A DNA stretch of 64,000 nucleotides from Pontibacter indicus (GTDB lineage: Bacteria > Bacteroidota > Bacteroidia > Cytophagales > Hymenobacteraceae). Shown piece by piece: positions 34,988 through 44,456 of this stretch. A program made the position numbers and the translations under genes. The notes under the pieces are model-generated. The model ran no database searches, had not been told where the DNA came from, and saw nothing but the letters and a program-made list of their open reading frames with translations. Within the stretch, counting starts at the first letter, position 1. Each line of letters begins with the position of its first letter. The stretch lies in NCBI RefSeq assembly GCF_900156345.1, contig NZ_FTPP01000003.1, positions 62,001 through 126,000 on the forward strand, read 5' to 3'.

Positions 34988-35004
34988 TTTAGAATTATTC
35001 TAAA
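34988..35004. promoter_or_regulatory. Upstream Fur-type operator (perfect 8-1-8 palindrome)
   Basis: TTTAGAAT-T-ATTCTAAA. The 8-1-8 layout and the AT-rich TAGAAT/ATTCTA arms are like metal-dependent repressor sites. It lies just upstream of the -33 element of the TonB-receptor promoter. Confidence 0.6.
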
Positions 35005-35008
35005 TAAT

Positions 35009-35039
35009 TTTGACCGTTAAATTTTCTGTCATAGCTTTG
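35009..35039 (+). promoter_or_regulatory. Promoter of the TonB receptor / DUF4374 / PepSY operon
   Basis: TTTG (35009-35012) and TAGCTTTG (35032-35039) are separated by 19 bp, identical spacing to the ABC-operon promoter at 2808-2838. Transcription would begin near 35044, about 30 bases before the TTG start codon. Confidence 0.72.
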
Positions 35040-35045
35040 CCTCAG

Positions 35046-35062
35046 TTTATAATGATTCTAAA
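35046..35062. promoter_or_regulatory. Downstream Fur-type operator (8-1-8, one mismatch)
   Basis: TTTATAAT-G-ATTCTAAA differs from the upstream operator only at one arm position and the centre base. It overlaps the predicted transcription start. The two operators are centred 58 bp apart, one on each side of the promoter. Confidence 0.58.
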
Positions 35063-35074
35063 TAATAAGAGGTA

Positions 35075-37480
35075 TTGCGGCAGCTTCATAAAATCATCGG
35101 GTTTGCGCTAAGTCTATTGGTCCTGGCCAGCTTCAACAGCATAGTCTGGGCTCAGGAGTCAGGTATGGCAGGTGTAGCAGGGAAAGTGCGCACGGTTTCG
35201 GGAGAGCCCCTGACGGGCGTGAGCGTGGTGCTGCAGGAGGCAAAACGGGTGGCAGTGACCGATGCCTCCGGTAATTTTGAGTTAACGGGCCTTGCCCCGG
35301 GCGACTATACCCTGCAATTCAGTTTTATCGGATTCGAGACGGCGGAACAGAGTATCAGTCTCCGGCCCTCGCAGCGGCTGGAGGTAAACAGGCAGCTTCG
35401 TGAAAAGTCGTTTGAAATGAAAGGCGTGGAGATTATCGGCAAGTCCGCCACCCGGGAAGTGAATGAGCAGCCTTATGCGGTTACGGCCATCTCCACAAAA
35501 GAATTGCAGAACAGTACCTCCGATGCGAAAGAAGTGCTGAACCGGGTGGCCGGTGTTCGGGTGCTGGAGGAAGGCGGCCTGGGCTCGAACCTGACCTTTT
35601 CCCTGAATGGTTTTTCCGGTGATCAGGTCAAGTTCTTCCTGGACGGCATTCCGATGGACAACTTCGGCACTTCGCTGCAGATGAGCGATATTCCGGTCAA
35701 CACCATCGACCGGATTGAGGTATACAAGGGCGTGGTGCCGGTCTGGCTGGGCACGGATGCATTGGGTGGTGCCGTCAACATCATCACCAACCGCAAAGCC
35801 AATTTTCTGGACGCCTCCTATTCCATTGGCTCTTTTAACACGCACCGCCTGTCGCTTAACGGCGCCTATACCAACCCGACCACCGGCTATACCTTCCGGG
35901 GCAATGTCAACTACAACTACTCCGACAACAACTACCGGGTACTGGTCCCGATCAGGCAAGGCAGCAACATCGTCGACACAACGGAGGTGGAGCGCTTCCA
36001 CGATCGTTACCGTTCCGGCACTGTGAAGCTCGAAACCGGCTGGGTGAACCAGAAATTTGCCGACAACCTGTTGTTTGGGGTGATCGCCACGGGCAACGAC
36101 AAGCAGGTGCAGACCGGCGCTACCATGAACAGCGTGTACGGCGGTATTCTGAGCAACTCCCAATCGGTGGTGCCTACCTTCAGGTATAGCAAAGAAGACC
36201 TATTGGTCGACGGATTGAACCTGAGCCTCTACACAGCTTACAACATCACCAAAAGTGAGGTGATCGATACGTTACGCGGGGTTACCTACAACTGGCTCGG
36301 AGAGGCTACCTATACGCCAGGCTCCAACAACGGCGAGCTGTCGCGCACCTTTACCAAGTTCGACGACAACGAATTCAACAGCCAACTCAATGCGGGCTAT
36401 ACCCTCAGTCCGAAGCACTCGCTGGCCTTCAACTATGCCCTGTCAGATTTCCGCCGCGAGACTTTCGATTCTGAGAATCCGGACCGGATAGAGAATCAGT
36501 TTCCGAAGTCGTTGACCAAACAGGTGCTGGGCCTGGCTTACAAGTTCGACCCGAACGAAAAATGGAGCACCACGCTTTTCAGCAAGGCTTATTTCCTGCA
36601 TGCCAGAACAAGCAAGCTGTATGACTTTGCCCTCGAGACGCAACGAACCGAAGCGCTGGAGTCGAGCAAGCAGAACTTCGGCTACGGCCTGGCGACTACC
36701 TATTTCGTGCTGCCGCAACTTCAGCTAAAGGCGTCTTACGAGCATACCTACCGCATGCCCTGGGCCACTGAGCTATTCGGAGACGGACTCTTTGTACTGC
36801 CAAACCCAGATCTCGGACCGGAACAGAGCGACAACCTGAATGCCGGTGCAACCTACGGTTTCAAGCTGGGCAATGACCACCAGTTGAACCTCGAAAGCAG
36901 CTTCATCTACCGGGACGCAAAAGACCTCATCTACCAAGTGGTAAAGGTTGGTAGCCCGCTAACCAATTACGAAAACCTGAGCGAAACCCGCACGCTGGGC
37001 GTGGAAGGCAGTCTGCGCTACGGCTGGCGCGAAATGCTTCGCTTAGGAGGCAACTTCACGTTCCAAAACATCACCGACCAGGCTGAATTCGTGTACAACG
37101 AGTCTTATACCGGCACGGGTTACCAACGCAACTTCCAGCGCGGCTACCGGTTGCCTAACACGCCTTATATGTTCGGCAATGCCAATGCGGGCCTCACTTT
37201 CCGGAATGGGCTGGTTCCGGGGGCTGTCTGGAACGTCAACTATTTTTACAACTATGTGGAGCAGTACTTCCTGAGCTGGGCCGAGCTGGGCTCCCGCGAC
37301 TCCAAGAAAGTGATCCCTACGCAGTCATCGCACAACCTCGAACTCTCCGGCAGCTTCCGGGAGGGCCGGTACAACGTCGCGATCGAGTGCCGGAACCTGA
37401 CCGATGCCCTGCTTTACGACAAGTATTATCTGCAGAAGCCCGGCCGCGCCTTTTACCTGAAATTCAGATATCTCCTTTAA
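35075..37480 (+). CDS. TonB-dependent outer-membrane receptor, probable siderophore/iron uptake
   Basis: An 801-residue receptor. The signal peptide is (M)RQLHKIIGFALSLLVLASFNSIVWAQ. A CarboxypepD_reg-like domain follows (VAGKVRTVSGEPLTGVSVVLQEAKRVAVTDASGNFELTGL...). The plug begins near residue 125 (VNEQPYAVTAISTKEL, VLNRVAGVRVLEEGGLGSNLTFSLNGFSGDQVKFFLDGIPMDNFG, IDRIEVYKGVVPVWLGTDALGGAVNI). The barrel ends with FYLKFRYLL. The TTG start is accepted because it follows the predicted transcription start by about 30 bases. The downstream partners and the Fur-like operators point to iron. Confidence 0.92.
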   Translation: MRQLHKIIGFALSLLVLASFNSIVWAQESGMAGVAGKVRTVSGEPLTGVSVVLQEAKRVAVTDASGNFELTGLAPGDYTLQFSFIGFETAEQSISLRPSQRLEVNRQLREKSFEMKGVEIIGKSATREVNEQPYAVTAISTKELQNSTSDAKEVLNRVAGVRVLEEGGLGSNLTFSLNGFSGDQVKFFLDGIPMDNFGTSLQMSDIPVNTIDRIEVYKGVVPVWLGTDALGGAVNIITNRKANFLDASYSIGSFNTHRLSLNGAYTNPTTGYTFRGNVNYNYSDNNYRVLVPIRQGSNIVDTTEVERFHDRYRSGTVKLETGWVNQKFADNLLFGVIATGNDKQVQTGATMNSVYGGILSNSQSVVPTFRYSKEDLLVDGLNLSLYTAYNITKSEVIDTLRGVTYNWLGEATYTPGSNNGELSRTFTKFDDNEFNSQLNAGYTLSPKHSLAFNYALSDFRRETFDSENPDRIENQFPKSLTKQVLGLAYKFDPNEKWSTTLFSKAYFLHARTSKLYDFALETQRTEALESSKQNFGYGLATTYFVLPQLQLKASYEHTYRMPWATELFGDGLFVLPNPDLGPEQSDNLNAGATYGFKLGNDHQLNLESSFIYRDAKDLIYQVVKVGSPLTNYENLSETRTLGVEGSLRYGWREMLRLGGNFTFQNITDQAEFVYNESYTGTGYQRNFQRGYRLPNTPYMFGNANAGLTFRNGLVPGAVWNVNYFYNYVEQYFLSWAELGSRDSKKVIPTQSSHNLELSGSFREGRYNVAIECRNLTDALLYDKYYLQKPGRAFYLKFRYLL

Positions 37481-37502
37481 TATTCACCTAAATACAAACC
37501 TT

Positions 37503-38723
37503 ATGTTCTCCATTAAATACACCAGAAAACTGGTCTTGCCAGTGCTGAGCCTTTGCTCCGCTCTCCTGTTCTCCTCCTGCGACAGCAACGACGATAGCCC
37601 TAGCCCCGATGCTACGGAAAGTGCTTATGTGATGTCGCTTGCCGTGCAGGGCAGCGATGGTATTTTCAGCTACTATACCGTTCCCTTTAGCGACCTCATG
37701 ACGGGAAGCCTTTCAGCCAAAGGACAAGGTATAGAGCAGTCGGGCTACTTCGACTTCACGCAAATCGGCAAAACCATCTACAGCATCGGCGGCCTGGATG
37801 ACGTGAATGTGGTGGGTATCTCTAAAAATGAATCCGGTGAGCTGAAGCAGATCGGCAACGTCTCTTTCCCCAACAGCTTGTCAGACATTGTGAAGGCCGA
37901 TGACAACACCCTGATCGGCGTGGAAATGGCCTCCACCTCCGACGTGATCAAGTTCCATACCATCAGCCCCAATACTGTAACGGTTACCAACACCAAGCAG
38001 CACCTGGTTTCTGCCATCACCAACCTCAAAGCGCCTTCCTACTCAGGTATGGCCATCAGCGGAAACTACCTATACCTGAGCTACTACATCAGCGACCCGA
38101 CTACTTACGCAACACCGCATACGGACAAGGCACAGATCGCAGTGTTTACCTATCCGGGTCTGGAGTTTCAGCGCGTAATTGAGGATACCCGTACCGGCCC
38201 CATCGGTGGCTTTAACACCAAGTCAGGCCTGATAGAGGATGAGCAGGGAAATGTGTATGCATTGTCGCACACCAACCCGGCAAACGGCTACAGCCAGGTG
38301 ACCAACAAGCCCGGTATTCTGCGCATCAAAAGTGGCGAAACTTCCTTCGACCAAACGTACTTTTTCGATGTTGACCAGATCACCGGAGGCAAAACCATTT
38401 CACACCTGAAATACCTGGGCAACGGAAAGGCCTTTGCCGAGATCAACACAGCCGCCAGAAATCAGCAGGCCGCCTGGACCGACGGACCATTGAAATCAGC
38501 CATCATTGACCTGAACAACAAGACGATCAATTACATCAACGGCTTGCCGGAGCACGCCGGCAATGGACGCCGACTGGCGGCACTGCAGGAGGGCAAATTT
38601 GTGTATATGGCTATACCTGAGGAAAGCAGTATTTTTGTGTACCGCATCGACACCGAAACCAACACCGCCACCAAAGGTGCTGAGGTGGAGGCTAACTTTG
38701 TGGCCGGCATTTCAAAGCTTTAA
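37503..38723 (+). CDS. DUF4374 domain lipoprotein
   Basis: A 406-residue lipoprotein with lipobox LFSSC and an acidic follow-on (DSNDDS). The body reads like the DUF4374 family, a beta-propeller-like fold: AYVMSLAVQGSDGIFSYYTV, GYFDFTQIGKTIYSIGG, GMAISGNYLYLSYYI, AFAEINTAARNQQAAW, KFVYMAIPEESSIFVYRID. It lies 22 bp after the TonB receptor. DUF4374 proteins are regularly found with TonB receptors and PepSY proteins in Bacteroidota, so it is probably the surface partner of the receptor (inference). Confidence 0.82.
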   Translation: MFSIKYTRKLVLPVLSLCSALLFSSCDSNDDSPSPDATESAYVMSLAVQGSDGIFSYYTVPFSDLMTGSLSAKGQGIEQSGYFDFTQIGKTIYSIGGLDDVNVVGISKNESGELKQIGNVSFPNSLSDIVKADDNTLIGVEMASTSDVIKFHTISPNTVTVTNTKQHLVSAITNLKAPSYSGMAISGNYLYLSYYISDPTTYATPHTDKAQIAVFTYPGLEFQRVIEDTRTGPIGGFNTKSGLIEDEQGNVYALSHTNPANGYSQVTNKPGILRIKSGETSFDQTYFFDVDQITGGKTISHLKYLGNGKAFAEINTAARNQQAAWTDGPLKSAIIDLNNKTINYINGLPEHAGNGRRLAALQEGKFVYMAIPEESSIFVYRIDTETNTATKGAEVEANFVAGISKL

Positions 38724-38796
38724 CAACTCCCATACCTGCTCTGTCAGCACCTGACGGAGCAGGTATTTTCTTTTTAAACCTCCTTTACTGACCAAG

Positions 38797-40005
38797 ATGA
38801 AAAGCAAGAAGAAAGGCAGCAAAAGTGTGCTGAGGCAGGTGAACGACTGGCTGCACCTCTGGCTTGGACTTACCTCGGGTATTGTGGTGTTCATCGTCAG
38901 CATCACGGGCTGTATCTATGTTTTTGAGCCGGATATAAAAGACGCGCTGGAGCCCTGGCGCTTTGTGAAGGCGCAGGACAAACCCTTCGTACCGCCCAGC
39001 CAGCTACTAGACACGGCGGAAGCCTACATGCCAGGCCAAAAGCCAACAGGCCTTACGTACAGCAACAAAGAGGGAGCCGCCGCAGTCGGGTACATGGGTA
39101 ACGGAGAAGGAGACTTTACCGCCATCTTCATCAATCCCTACACGGGGGAGTTTCTCAGGAAGCAATCGCACGGTGATAGTGGGTTCGACTTCTTTCAATT
39201 TATTATAGACGGCCACCGTGCCCTGTGGCTGCCCTACGAGATCGGTCGCCCGGTGGTAGGTATAGCCACGCTCGTTTTTGTGCTCCTGCTCTTTACCGGC
39301 CTGGTGATGTGGTGGCCCAAAAAACTGAGCAAGTCTGAGCTCAACAAAAGCTTCAAAATAAAATGGAACGGCAAGTTTAAGCGCGTAAACTACGACCTCC
39401 ACAATGTAGTGGGCTTCTACAGCCTGATCCTGGCTTTCGTGCTGGCTGTGACAGGCCTGGTCTGGAGTTTTGAGTGGTTCGGCAATGGGCTGTACTACCT
39501 CACTTCCGGCGGAAAAGAAAAGCCCGGCCACCACCATCCGCACTCCGACACCACCAAGGCAGGTATGTTTGCCAGCGACACCGTGTCGATGCTGGACAAA
39601 GCCTGGTACAAAACGCTGGCACTGGAGCCCGATGCACAGGGCTGGTACATGACCCCGATCCTGGAAGACGAGGAAGATGCCATAGAGCTGACGGCTTATC
39701 AAAATTTCGGGAGCTGGTATAACCGCAACGAATACTATTACGACCAGCATACCCTGGAGCCATACCGGGTGCAAGGCGACCGTTTCTCGGAGGCTAGCCT
39801 GGCAGACCAACTCGTGATGCTCAACTACGACATGCACGTGGGCATCGTTTGGGGGATGCCGGGCAAGATCCTGGCCTTCTTCATCAGCCTGATCTGCGCC
39901 AGCCTGCCCATCACCGGCTTCCTGGTATGGTGGAACAAAAAGAAGAAACCCAAGAAACAGGATAGTCTGGACAGGCAGCGATCTGCCAAAACTGCCCGGG
40001 CATAA
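38797..40005 (+). CDS. PepSY-associated transmembrane protein (PiuB-like)
   Basis: A 402-residue inner-membrane protein with four helices: WLGLTSGIVVFIVSITGCIYVF, GIATLVFVLLLFTGLVMWWP, VVGFYSLILAFVLAVTGLVWSFEWF and ILAFFISLICASLPITGFLVWW. It has the family RQVNDWLHLWLGL start and periplasmic PepSY loops, with His residues placed as in heme-binding ferric-reductase-like proteins. It likely reduces or helps release iron from the imported ferri-siderophore. It is the last gene of the operon, ending before a strong terminator. Confidence 0.9.
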   Translation: MKSKKKGSKSVLRQVNDWLHLWLGLTSGIVVFIVSITGCIYVFEPDIKDALEPWRFVKAQDKPFVPPSQLLDTAEAYMPGQKPTGLTYSNKEGAAAVGYMGNGEGDFTAIFINPYTGEFLRKQSHGDSGFDFFQFIIDGHRALWLPYEIGRPVVGIATLVFVLLLFTGLVMWWPKKLSKSELNKSFKIKWNGKFKRVNYDLHNVVGFYSLILAFVLAVTGLVWSFEWFGNGLYYLTSGGKEKPGHHHPHSDTTKAGMFASDTVSMLDKAWYKTLALEPDAQGWYMTPILEDEEDAIELTAYQNFGSWYNRNEYYYDQHTLEPYRVQGDRFSEASLADQLVMLNYDMHVGIVWGMPGKILAFFISLICASLPITGFLVWWNKKKKPKKQDSLDRQRSAKTARA

Positions 40006-40026
40006 GCTCCGAATCGTGTCCATTTA

Positions 40027-40071
40027 AAAACAGAAAAGGTCGCCTTTCAGCAAGGCGACCTTTTCTGTTTT
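40027..40071. terminator. Bidirectional terminator
   Basis: 20-bp perfect arms (40027-40046 and 40052-40071, core AGAAAAGGTCGCCTT and complement) around a 5-nt loop. It separates the convergent PepSY and DUF808 genes. Confidence 0.9.
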
Positions 40072-40086
40072 CCCTAACAAAGCTGC

Positions 40087-41019
40087 TCAATGCGCTACTT
40101 TCTCGGCTGGTTTCTTGAATAGTTTCTTGCCCAGGTTGATCACCATGGCAATAACACCACCTAGCAGCAAGCCGCCCAGTGCCAGTACCAACACTTTCAC
40201 AAACCAGGCCAGCGCAGGTATATCAGCAAGCGGCGCTTCGATCACTTCCAGCGGAAGGTGCAAGCCGTGTGCGATGATTTCGGCACCCACCCACAGCATA
40301 GCCGCTGTGCCCACATAACCCAATATGACAAGGAATTTCGGCATGGACTTGACGATGCTGCGCCCGATCTTTTGGGTGGTCGGGTGAAATTTATCCTGCG
40401 CCATGTGCACGCCAATGTCATCGGCTTTCACGATCAGGGCCACAAAGCCATACACGGCAACGGTAATGAAGACCGCCACGACAATCAGCACTACGACCTG
40501 ATTTAGCAGCGGGCTCGTCGCCACGGTGGCGTAAGCGATGGCCATGATCTCGGCCGACAAAATAAAGTCTGTTCGCACGGCACTGCCTACGCGTTCTTTC
40601 TCCAGTTCCTCCGGCGTGATCACCGCCATTTCCTCGGTGGGTTCGTCGGTTGGCTCGTGGGTTTTGGTGAACATGGAGTGTACCTTTTCATAGCCCTCGA
40701 AGCATAGGAAGGCGCCACCCACCATCAGCAGGTAAGGTATAACCGCTGGCGCGAAGTAGCCGAGCACGAGTGCGGCTGGCCCCAGGAAAATAGCCTTGTT
40801 GATAAGTGATTTTTTGGCGATCTGGTAGATGATGGAGAGTTCACGTTTGGGATCGAGCCCCACCACATACTTCGGTGTCACGGCCGTATCGTCGATCACA
40901 ATACCGGACACCTTGCCGGTTGTTTTTGCCACCTGCGTCGGTACGTCATCCAGGGTTGCCGCACTGACTTTCACCAGTGCCGCCACATCATCCAATAGTG
41001 CGAGTAGTCCTGTCGCCAT
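40087..41019 (-). CDS. DUF808 family inner-membrane protein (YedI-like)
   Basis: A 310-residue protein with the fixed N-terminus of the family, MATGLLALLDDVAALVKVSAATLDDV. It also shows VVGLDPKRELSIIYQIAKKSLINK, GGAFLCFEGYEKV, VRTDFILSAEIMAIAY and LVKADDIGVHMA, and several helices. Length and motifs fit DUF808/YedI exactly. The biochemical role of the family is not known. Monocistronic. Confidence 0.93.
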   Translation of the reverse strand: MATGLLALLDDVAALVKVSAATLDDVPTQVAKTTGKVSGIVIDDTAVTPKYVVGLDPKRELSIIYQIAKKSLINKAIFLGPAALVLGYFAPAVIPYLLMVGGAFLCFEGYEKVHSMFTKTHEPTDEPTEEMAVITPEELEKERVGSAVRTDFILSAEIMAIAYATVATSPLLNQVVVLIVVAVFITVAVYGFVALIVKADDIGVHMAQDKFHPTTQKIGRSIVKSMPKFLVILGYVGTAAMLWVGAEIIAHGLHLPLEVIEAPLADIPALAWFVKVLVLALGGLLLGGVIAMVINLGKKLFKKPAEKVAH

Positions 41020-41214
41020 TCTTTTTGTTTTTGTTTAGATTTTGTTTGTCCCACTTTTCTTTTTCAGACAAAGTGAAAACAGGGTTTAAATATAAAGAAA
41101 TCGGATTGCAATCAAAGCTACTTAGTACGTTCGAAATTTTAAATGGGATGGTTTGGATGTAGAAAAGGAGGCCTTTGGAAGTTTAAGCTGCAGCACGTTC
41201 ATTCCTTTATGACA

Positions 41215-41263
41215 CATAATTAAAAATCCCGCAAAAAATAATTCTGCAGGATTTCTAATTATG
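41215..41263 (-). terminator. Candidate terminator of the OMP_b-brl receptor gene
   Basis: CATAATTAAAAATCC (41215-41229) pairs with 41249-41263 at 14 of 15 positions, with additional pairing of TGC/GCA inside. It lies 28 bp past the stop on the minus strand. The following T tract is weak. Confidence 0.6.
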
Positions 41264-41290
41264 AGCTCTGGCCGAAGCTGGCTATTTACC

Positions 41291-44077
41291 TTAAAACCGG
41301 AAAAGGGAGTTTTGCCTGCCACCTACTTTGCCACCAAAGTTGCGGATGTTGTAGGTAAAAGTAAGCATGCCGTGCCGGGTTAGCATTTCGGTCTGATAAT
41401 CCTCAATCAGGTTTTCTCTTATAAACCTGTTGGCTGAAATATTCTGGTCTAGCAGATCGTAAACCGATAGTTTCAGTTGGGCGCGGTCGTCTTTCATGAA
41501 CAGGAACGTCACCCCTGCGTTCAGCCTGCCATAGCTGTTCTGCAGGCCAGGCGCCACGTTGGAATTATACCAGTAGTCGAAAGTAGCTTCCCAGACAATT
41601 CTTTTCGGCATCCGCACCACAATCTCCGATTTGGAGGTTCGGGTGCTGACGCTTAAGTTGTTAAAGGCATTATTTTCGTACGTACTACGTCTGTGGCTCA
41701 CATCAAAGGATTGGCTCAATTCCAGCTTATCATCCAGGTTCATCCTGGCCTCCATTCTAGGTCTGAAATTCCAGCTCTGGCTGAAGCTTCGGGAACCGTT
41801 TAACAATAGAAGTGATCTATCATAGCTAACCAGCATGTTGCCTCCGATCGAAAACTTATTCTTGTCGTACTTAAAGTCTTTCATCAACCCTCCGCTTCCA
41901 TTCAGCATCCAGTTGCCGTCTGTGTTAACAGGTCTGCTAGTCTGCACACCGTTTTCATCAATTGTTCGGGCTCTGGTTATGAAATTGTTACGGACAGTAC
42001 CGTACACGTTAGCATTATAGGTAATGGATTTCTTATTGTCGAATTTCCTGTAGTTCATGCTAAGCGTATTTGCTACCGTGGGCTTCAGGGATGGATTGCC
42101 ATAAGAAATAAACAGCGGGTTTGTATTATCCACTACAGGTTGCAGGTGGGCTGCCGAGGGCTCCTGCAGATTGACATTATAGCTTAAATAGAATTGCTTC
42201 CAGTTTAAATTGAGGTTAGGAAATACATAATAGTAGTTCTGCTTAATGTCGGGGATAATCTGAAACCTGTTGTTGATGTTTAAGGCAGTGAAGCGCAGAC
42301 CAGGCTGAAGCGTTACATCCTTAATCTTCCATCGAAGGCCTGAGGTAAGATAGTTCCGCCATCCGCTTCTATCTAGTCCGTTCGACTGCCCCTGCACAAT
42401 CGTGTCATATTCTCCGGTTTCGGGATCTGCCAGGTACGTGGCTAACACATTGTCATTGTTAAAATACTCTGAATTGAGCGTGAAGGTAGCGCTTACGGCC
42501 TGGCTGAGCGGCTCCGTGTACGAGAGCGTATTGTATACCTCGAAGTCGTTCTGATCAGTATTTCGCAACTGATCAAGTAGCGTTGCGGTTGGGTCGGGCT
42601 GGTAAAAAATGTTTTCCGCTTCGTTAATTTGGTCCTGTAACAAAGCATACTGGTTCATTCTGCTGAATAGTGTCAGTCGCCTTCCTTTCTTTTCGAAGCT
42701 GCGTTCAAAACTAAGGATGTTGCCAAAGCCCATGCCCTCTCCGTTTATATTTTCTTCATTGGTACTTTCATTCAGTCGGTTTCCGCTGTGCCGGAAGGTG
42801 TTCGTATAAACGTTTTGGTTCGCGTTCTGGTAAGAGAACTGAACACTTGGATTTATACTTAAGGTAGTAAGGGGGCCGAGTTTCCACTCAATCTTTCCGC
42901 CAATGCGGTGGCTTTCGCTTCTGCTGATTTGCCTTCTGTTTCTACGGCTGTTGAGCGTGTCACTTTTCAGAAACTGCTCTGAATTGACCACCTGGTTCAG
43001 GTCTTCTCTGCTGTCGCCAAAAAAGTACTGCAGGTTCACTTTAGTGCCGCCTTTTGTCACCGTGTTAAAGTTGGCGCCTCCACCCGAAGACTGTTGTATA
43101 CCCTGGCCCATCCCTCCAAAAGAAATTCCGTTAACCCTGACTCCTCCCTCACTTGTCATCCCAATACTGTTAAAGCCGCTACGGGCAAAACCTCCAATTC
43201 TCCTGATGTCTGCAAAGTCAAACCCGGCCCTGTTAAGGTTATTGGAGAACCCAATTATACTTACCTGCGAGGTGTCGCGGAACATATTGACAATACCCCC
43301 CACTTCATATCTTTCTTTTGTGCCTGCACCGCCATAAACTTTGCCGAAGAGCCCTTTCTTAATTCCTTTTTTAAAGGTCAGGTTAATTACCTGCGGAATT
43401 TCCATATAGGGCATATCGGGGTCGCGGCGTAGTGCTTCCGTGTCGTTCATGACCTGTACCTTGTCGATCACATTTGCCGGCAGGTTGCGTGTCGCTATTT
43501 TAGGATCGCTGCCAAAGAACTCTTTCCCATCCACAAGTATCTTCTGTACTGACTTGCCATACACCATGATGTTGCCCTGCTGATCGACCGAAACACCTGG
43601 CAGTTTGCGTAACAGGTCTTCCACTAGTGCGGTGGGCAGGGTTTTGAAGGAGGAGGCATTAAATTCAAGTGTGTCGTTCCTAACCAGAACCGGGGGAGTT
43701 TCAGCCACAATCAGCACCTCATTGAGCAGGTTAGCCGACTGCTCCATGTTGATGACACCAAGGTCGAGGGATGCCTGGTCCGGTGTAAGCTTGAATTCTT
43801 TTCTGTATACCTTAAAGCCCATCATGGTAATCACTACCCGGAACTGCTGGTCCACAGGAAGACCGGGTACACGGAAGCTGCCTTTCTCGTCACTCATCCT
43901 GTATGTTACCATCACGGTGTCTGCGGCTGTATAAACGGCAACTGTGGCGTAAGGGAGAACACCTTTGGATGTTTCATCAAGGAGTAGGCCTTTCAATTCC
44001 CCTTTCTGGCTTTGCGCCTTCAGTTCCGGAATAAAAAACAGGAACAGGAACAGACCGGAGAGCAGCATGTATTTCAT
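41291..44077 (-). CDS. TonB-dependent-receptor-like outer-membrane protein (OMP_b-brl_3 type)
   Basis: A 928-residue outer-membrane protein. The signal peptide is MKYMLLSGLFLFLFFIPELKAQ. A CarboxypepD_reg-like domain comes next (KGELKGLLLDETSKGVLPYATVAVYTAADT...). A plug-like domain follows (VEDLLRKLPGVSVDQQGNIMVYGKSVQKILVDGKEFFGSDPKIATRNLPANVIDKVQV), then a long barrel. The VLVDGKEFFG-type plug without a clear TonB box is typical of OMP_b-brl_3 receptors of unknown substrate. The start is set at MKYMLL; upstream in-frame codons are not signal-like. Its codon choice looks more AT-rich than that of its neighbours, which could hint at a different history. Confidence 0.85.
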   Translation of the reverse strand: MKYMLLSGLFLFLFFIPELKAQSQKGELKGLLLDETSKGVLPYATVAVYTAADTVMVTYRMSDEKGSFRVPGLPVDQQFRVVITMMGFKVYRKEFKLTPDQASLDLGVINMEQSANLLNEVLIVAETPPVLVRNDTLEFNASSFKTLPTALVEDLLRKLPGVSVDQQGNIMVYGKSVQKILVDGKEFFGSDPKIATRNLPANVIDKVQVMNDTEALRRDPDMPYMEIPQVINLTFKKGIKKGLFGKVYGGAGTKERYEVGGIVNMFRDTSQVSIIGFSNNLNRAGFDFADIRRIGGFARSGFNSIGMTSEGGVRVNGISFGGMGQGIQQSSGGGANFNTVTKGGTKVNLQYFFGDSREDLNQVVNSEQFLKSDTLNSRRNRRQISRSESHRIGGKIEWKLGPLTTLSINPSVQFSYQNANQNVYTNTFRHSGNRLNESTNEENINGEGMGFGNILSFERSFEKKGRRLTLFSRMNQYALLQDQINEAENIFYQPDPTATLLDQLRNTDQNDFEVYNTLSYTEPLSQAVSATFTLNSEYFNNDNVLATYLADPETGEYDTIVQGQSNGLDRSGWRNYLTSGLRWKIKDVTLQPGLRFTALNINNRFQIIPDIKQNYYYVFPNLNLNWKQFYLSYNVNLQEPSAAHLQPVVDNTNPLFISYGNPSLKPTVANTLSMNYRKFDNKKSITYNANVYGTVRNNFITRARTIDENGVQTSRPVNTDGNWMLNGSGGLMKDFKYDKNKFSIGGNMLVSYDRSLLLLNGSRSFSQSWNFRPRMEARMNLDDKLELSQSFDVSHRRSTYENNAFNNLSVSTRTSKSEIVVRMPKRIVWEATFDYWYNSNVAPGLQNSYGRLNAGVTFLFMKDDRAQLKLSVYDLLDQNISANRFIRENLIEDYQTEMLTRHGMLTFTYNIRNFGGKVGGRQNSLFRF

Positions 44078-44456
44078 AGCGAATGGGTTATTTTGCTTTG
44101 CGGGCAGACAGAAATCTGCATACAAACTTTACCGCAGATCTATTGGCAACCTAGAAAGTACTACAAAATACATAAATTTTATATATACTAAAAATTAGAT
44201 ATTGAAGCTTTGCCTTTTGGGAGCGGGTAAATTGAAGTTTTCAACGCACAAAGTTTGTCCATTACAGGTATAGAGGTTTTTTCAAGTATAAATCTGATCC
44301 GGAAAGAATTTACTCTTCCTGCTTGTGTACGCTGCAAGGATTCTGCGAAAGAACAATCTTTTTGAGGCAAGCCGTGTCACATAAAAAAAGCAGGAGGCTA
44401 CTTCTCTGAAGCGTAACCTCCTGCTTTCATAACCTGCTAGAGAAAATAATGAAGTG
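44078..44456. other. Intergenic region upstream of the receptor gene
   Basis: No gene seen. It holds an AT-rich stretch around 44160-44200, one CAGGTATAG copy near 44266, and the terminator of the T9SS operon at 44387-44427. A TAAAGTTTG sequence on the minus strand (near 44125) is close to a -7 element for the receptor but has one extra base. Confidence 0.5.
44387..44427 (-). terminator. Rho-independent terminator of the T9SS operon
   Basis: AAAGCAGGAGG (44387-44397) and CCTCCTGCTTT (44417-44427), with further partial pairing (CTAC/GTAA) inside, followed on the minus strand by a T tract (complement of the A run at 44383-44389). Confidence 0.82.
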
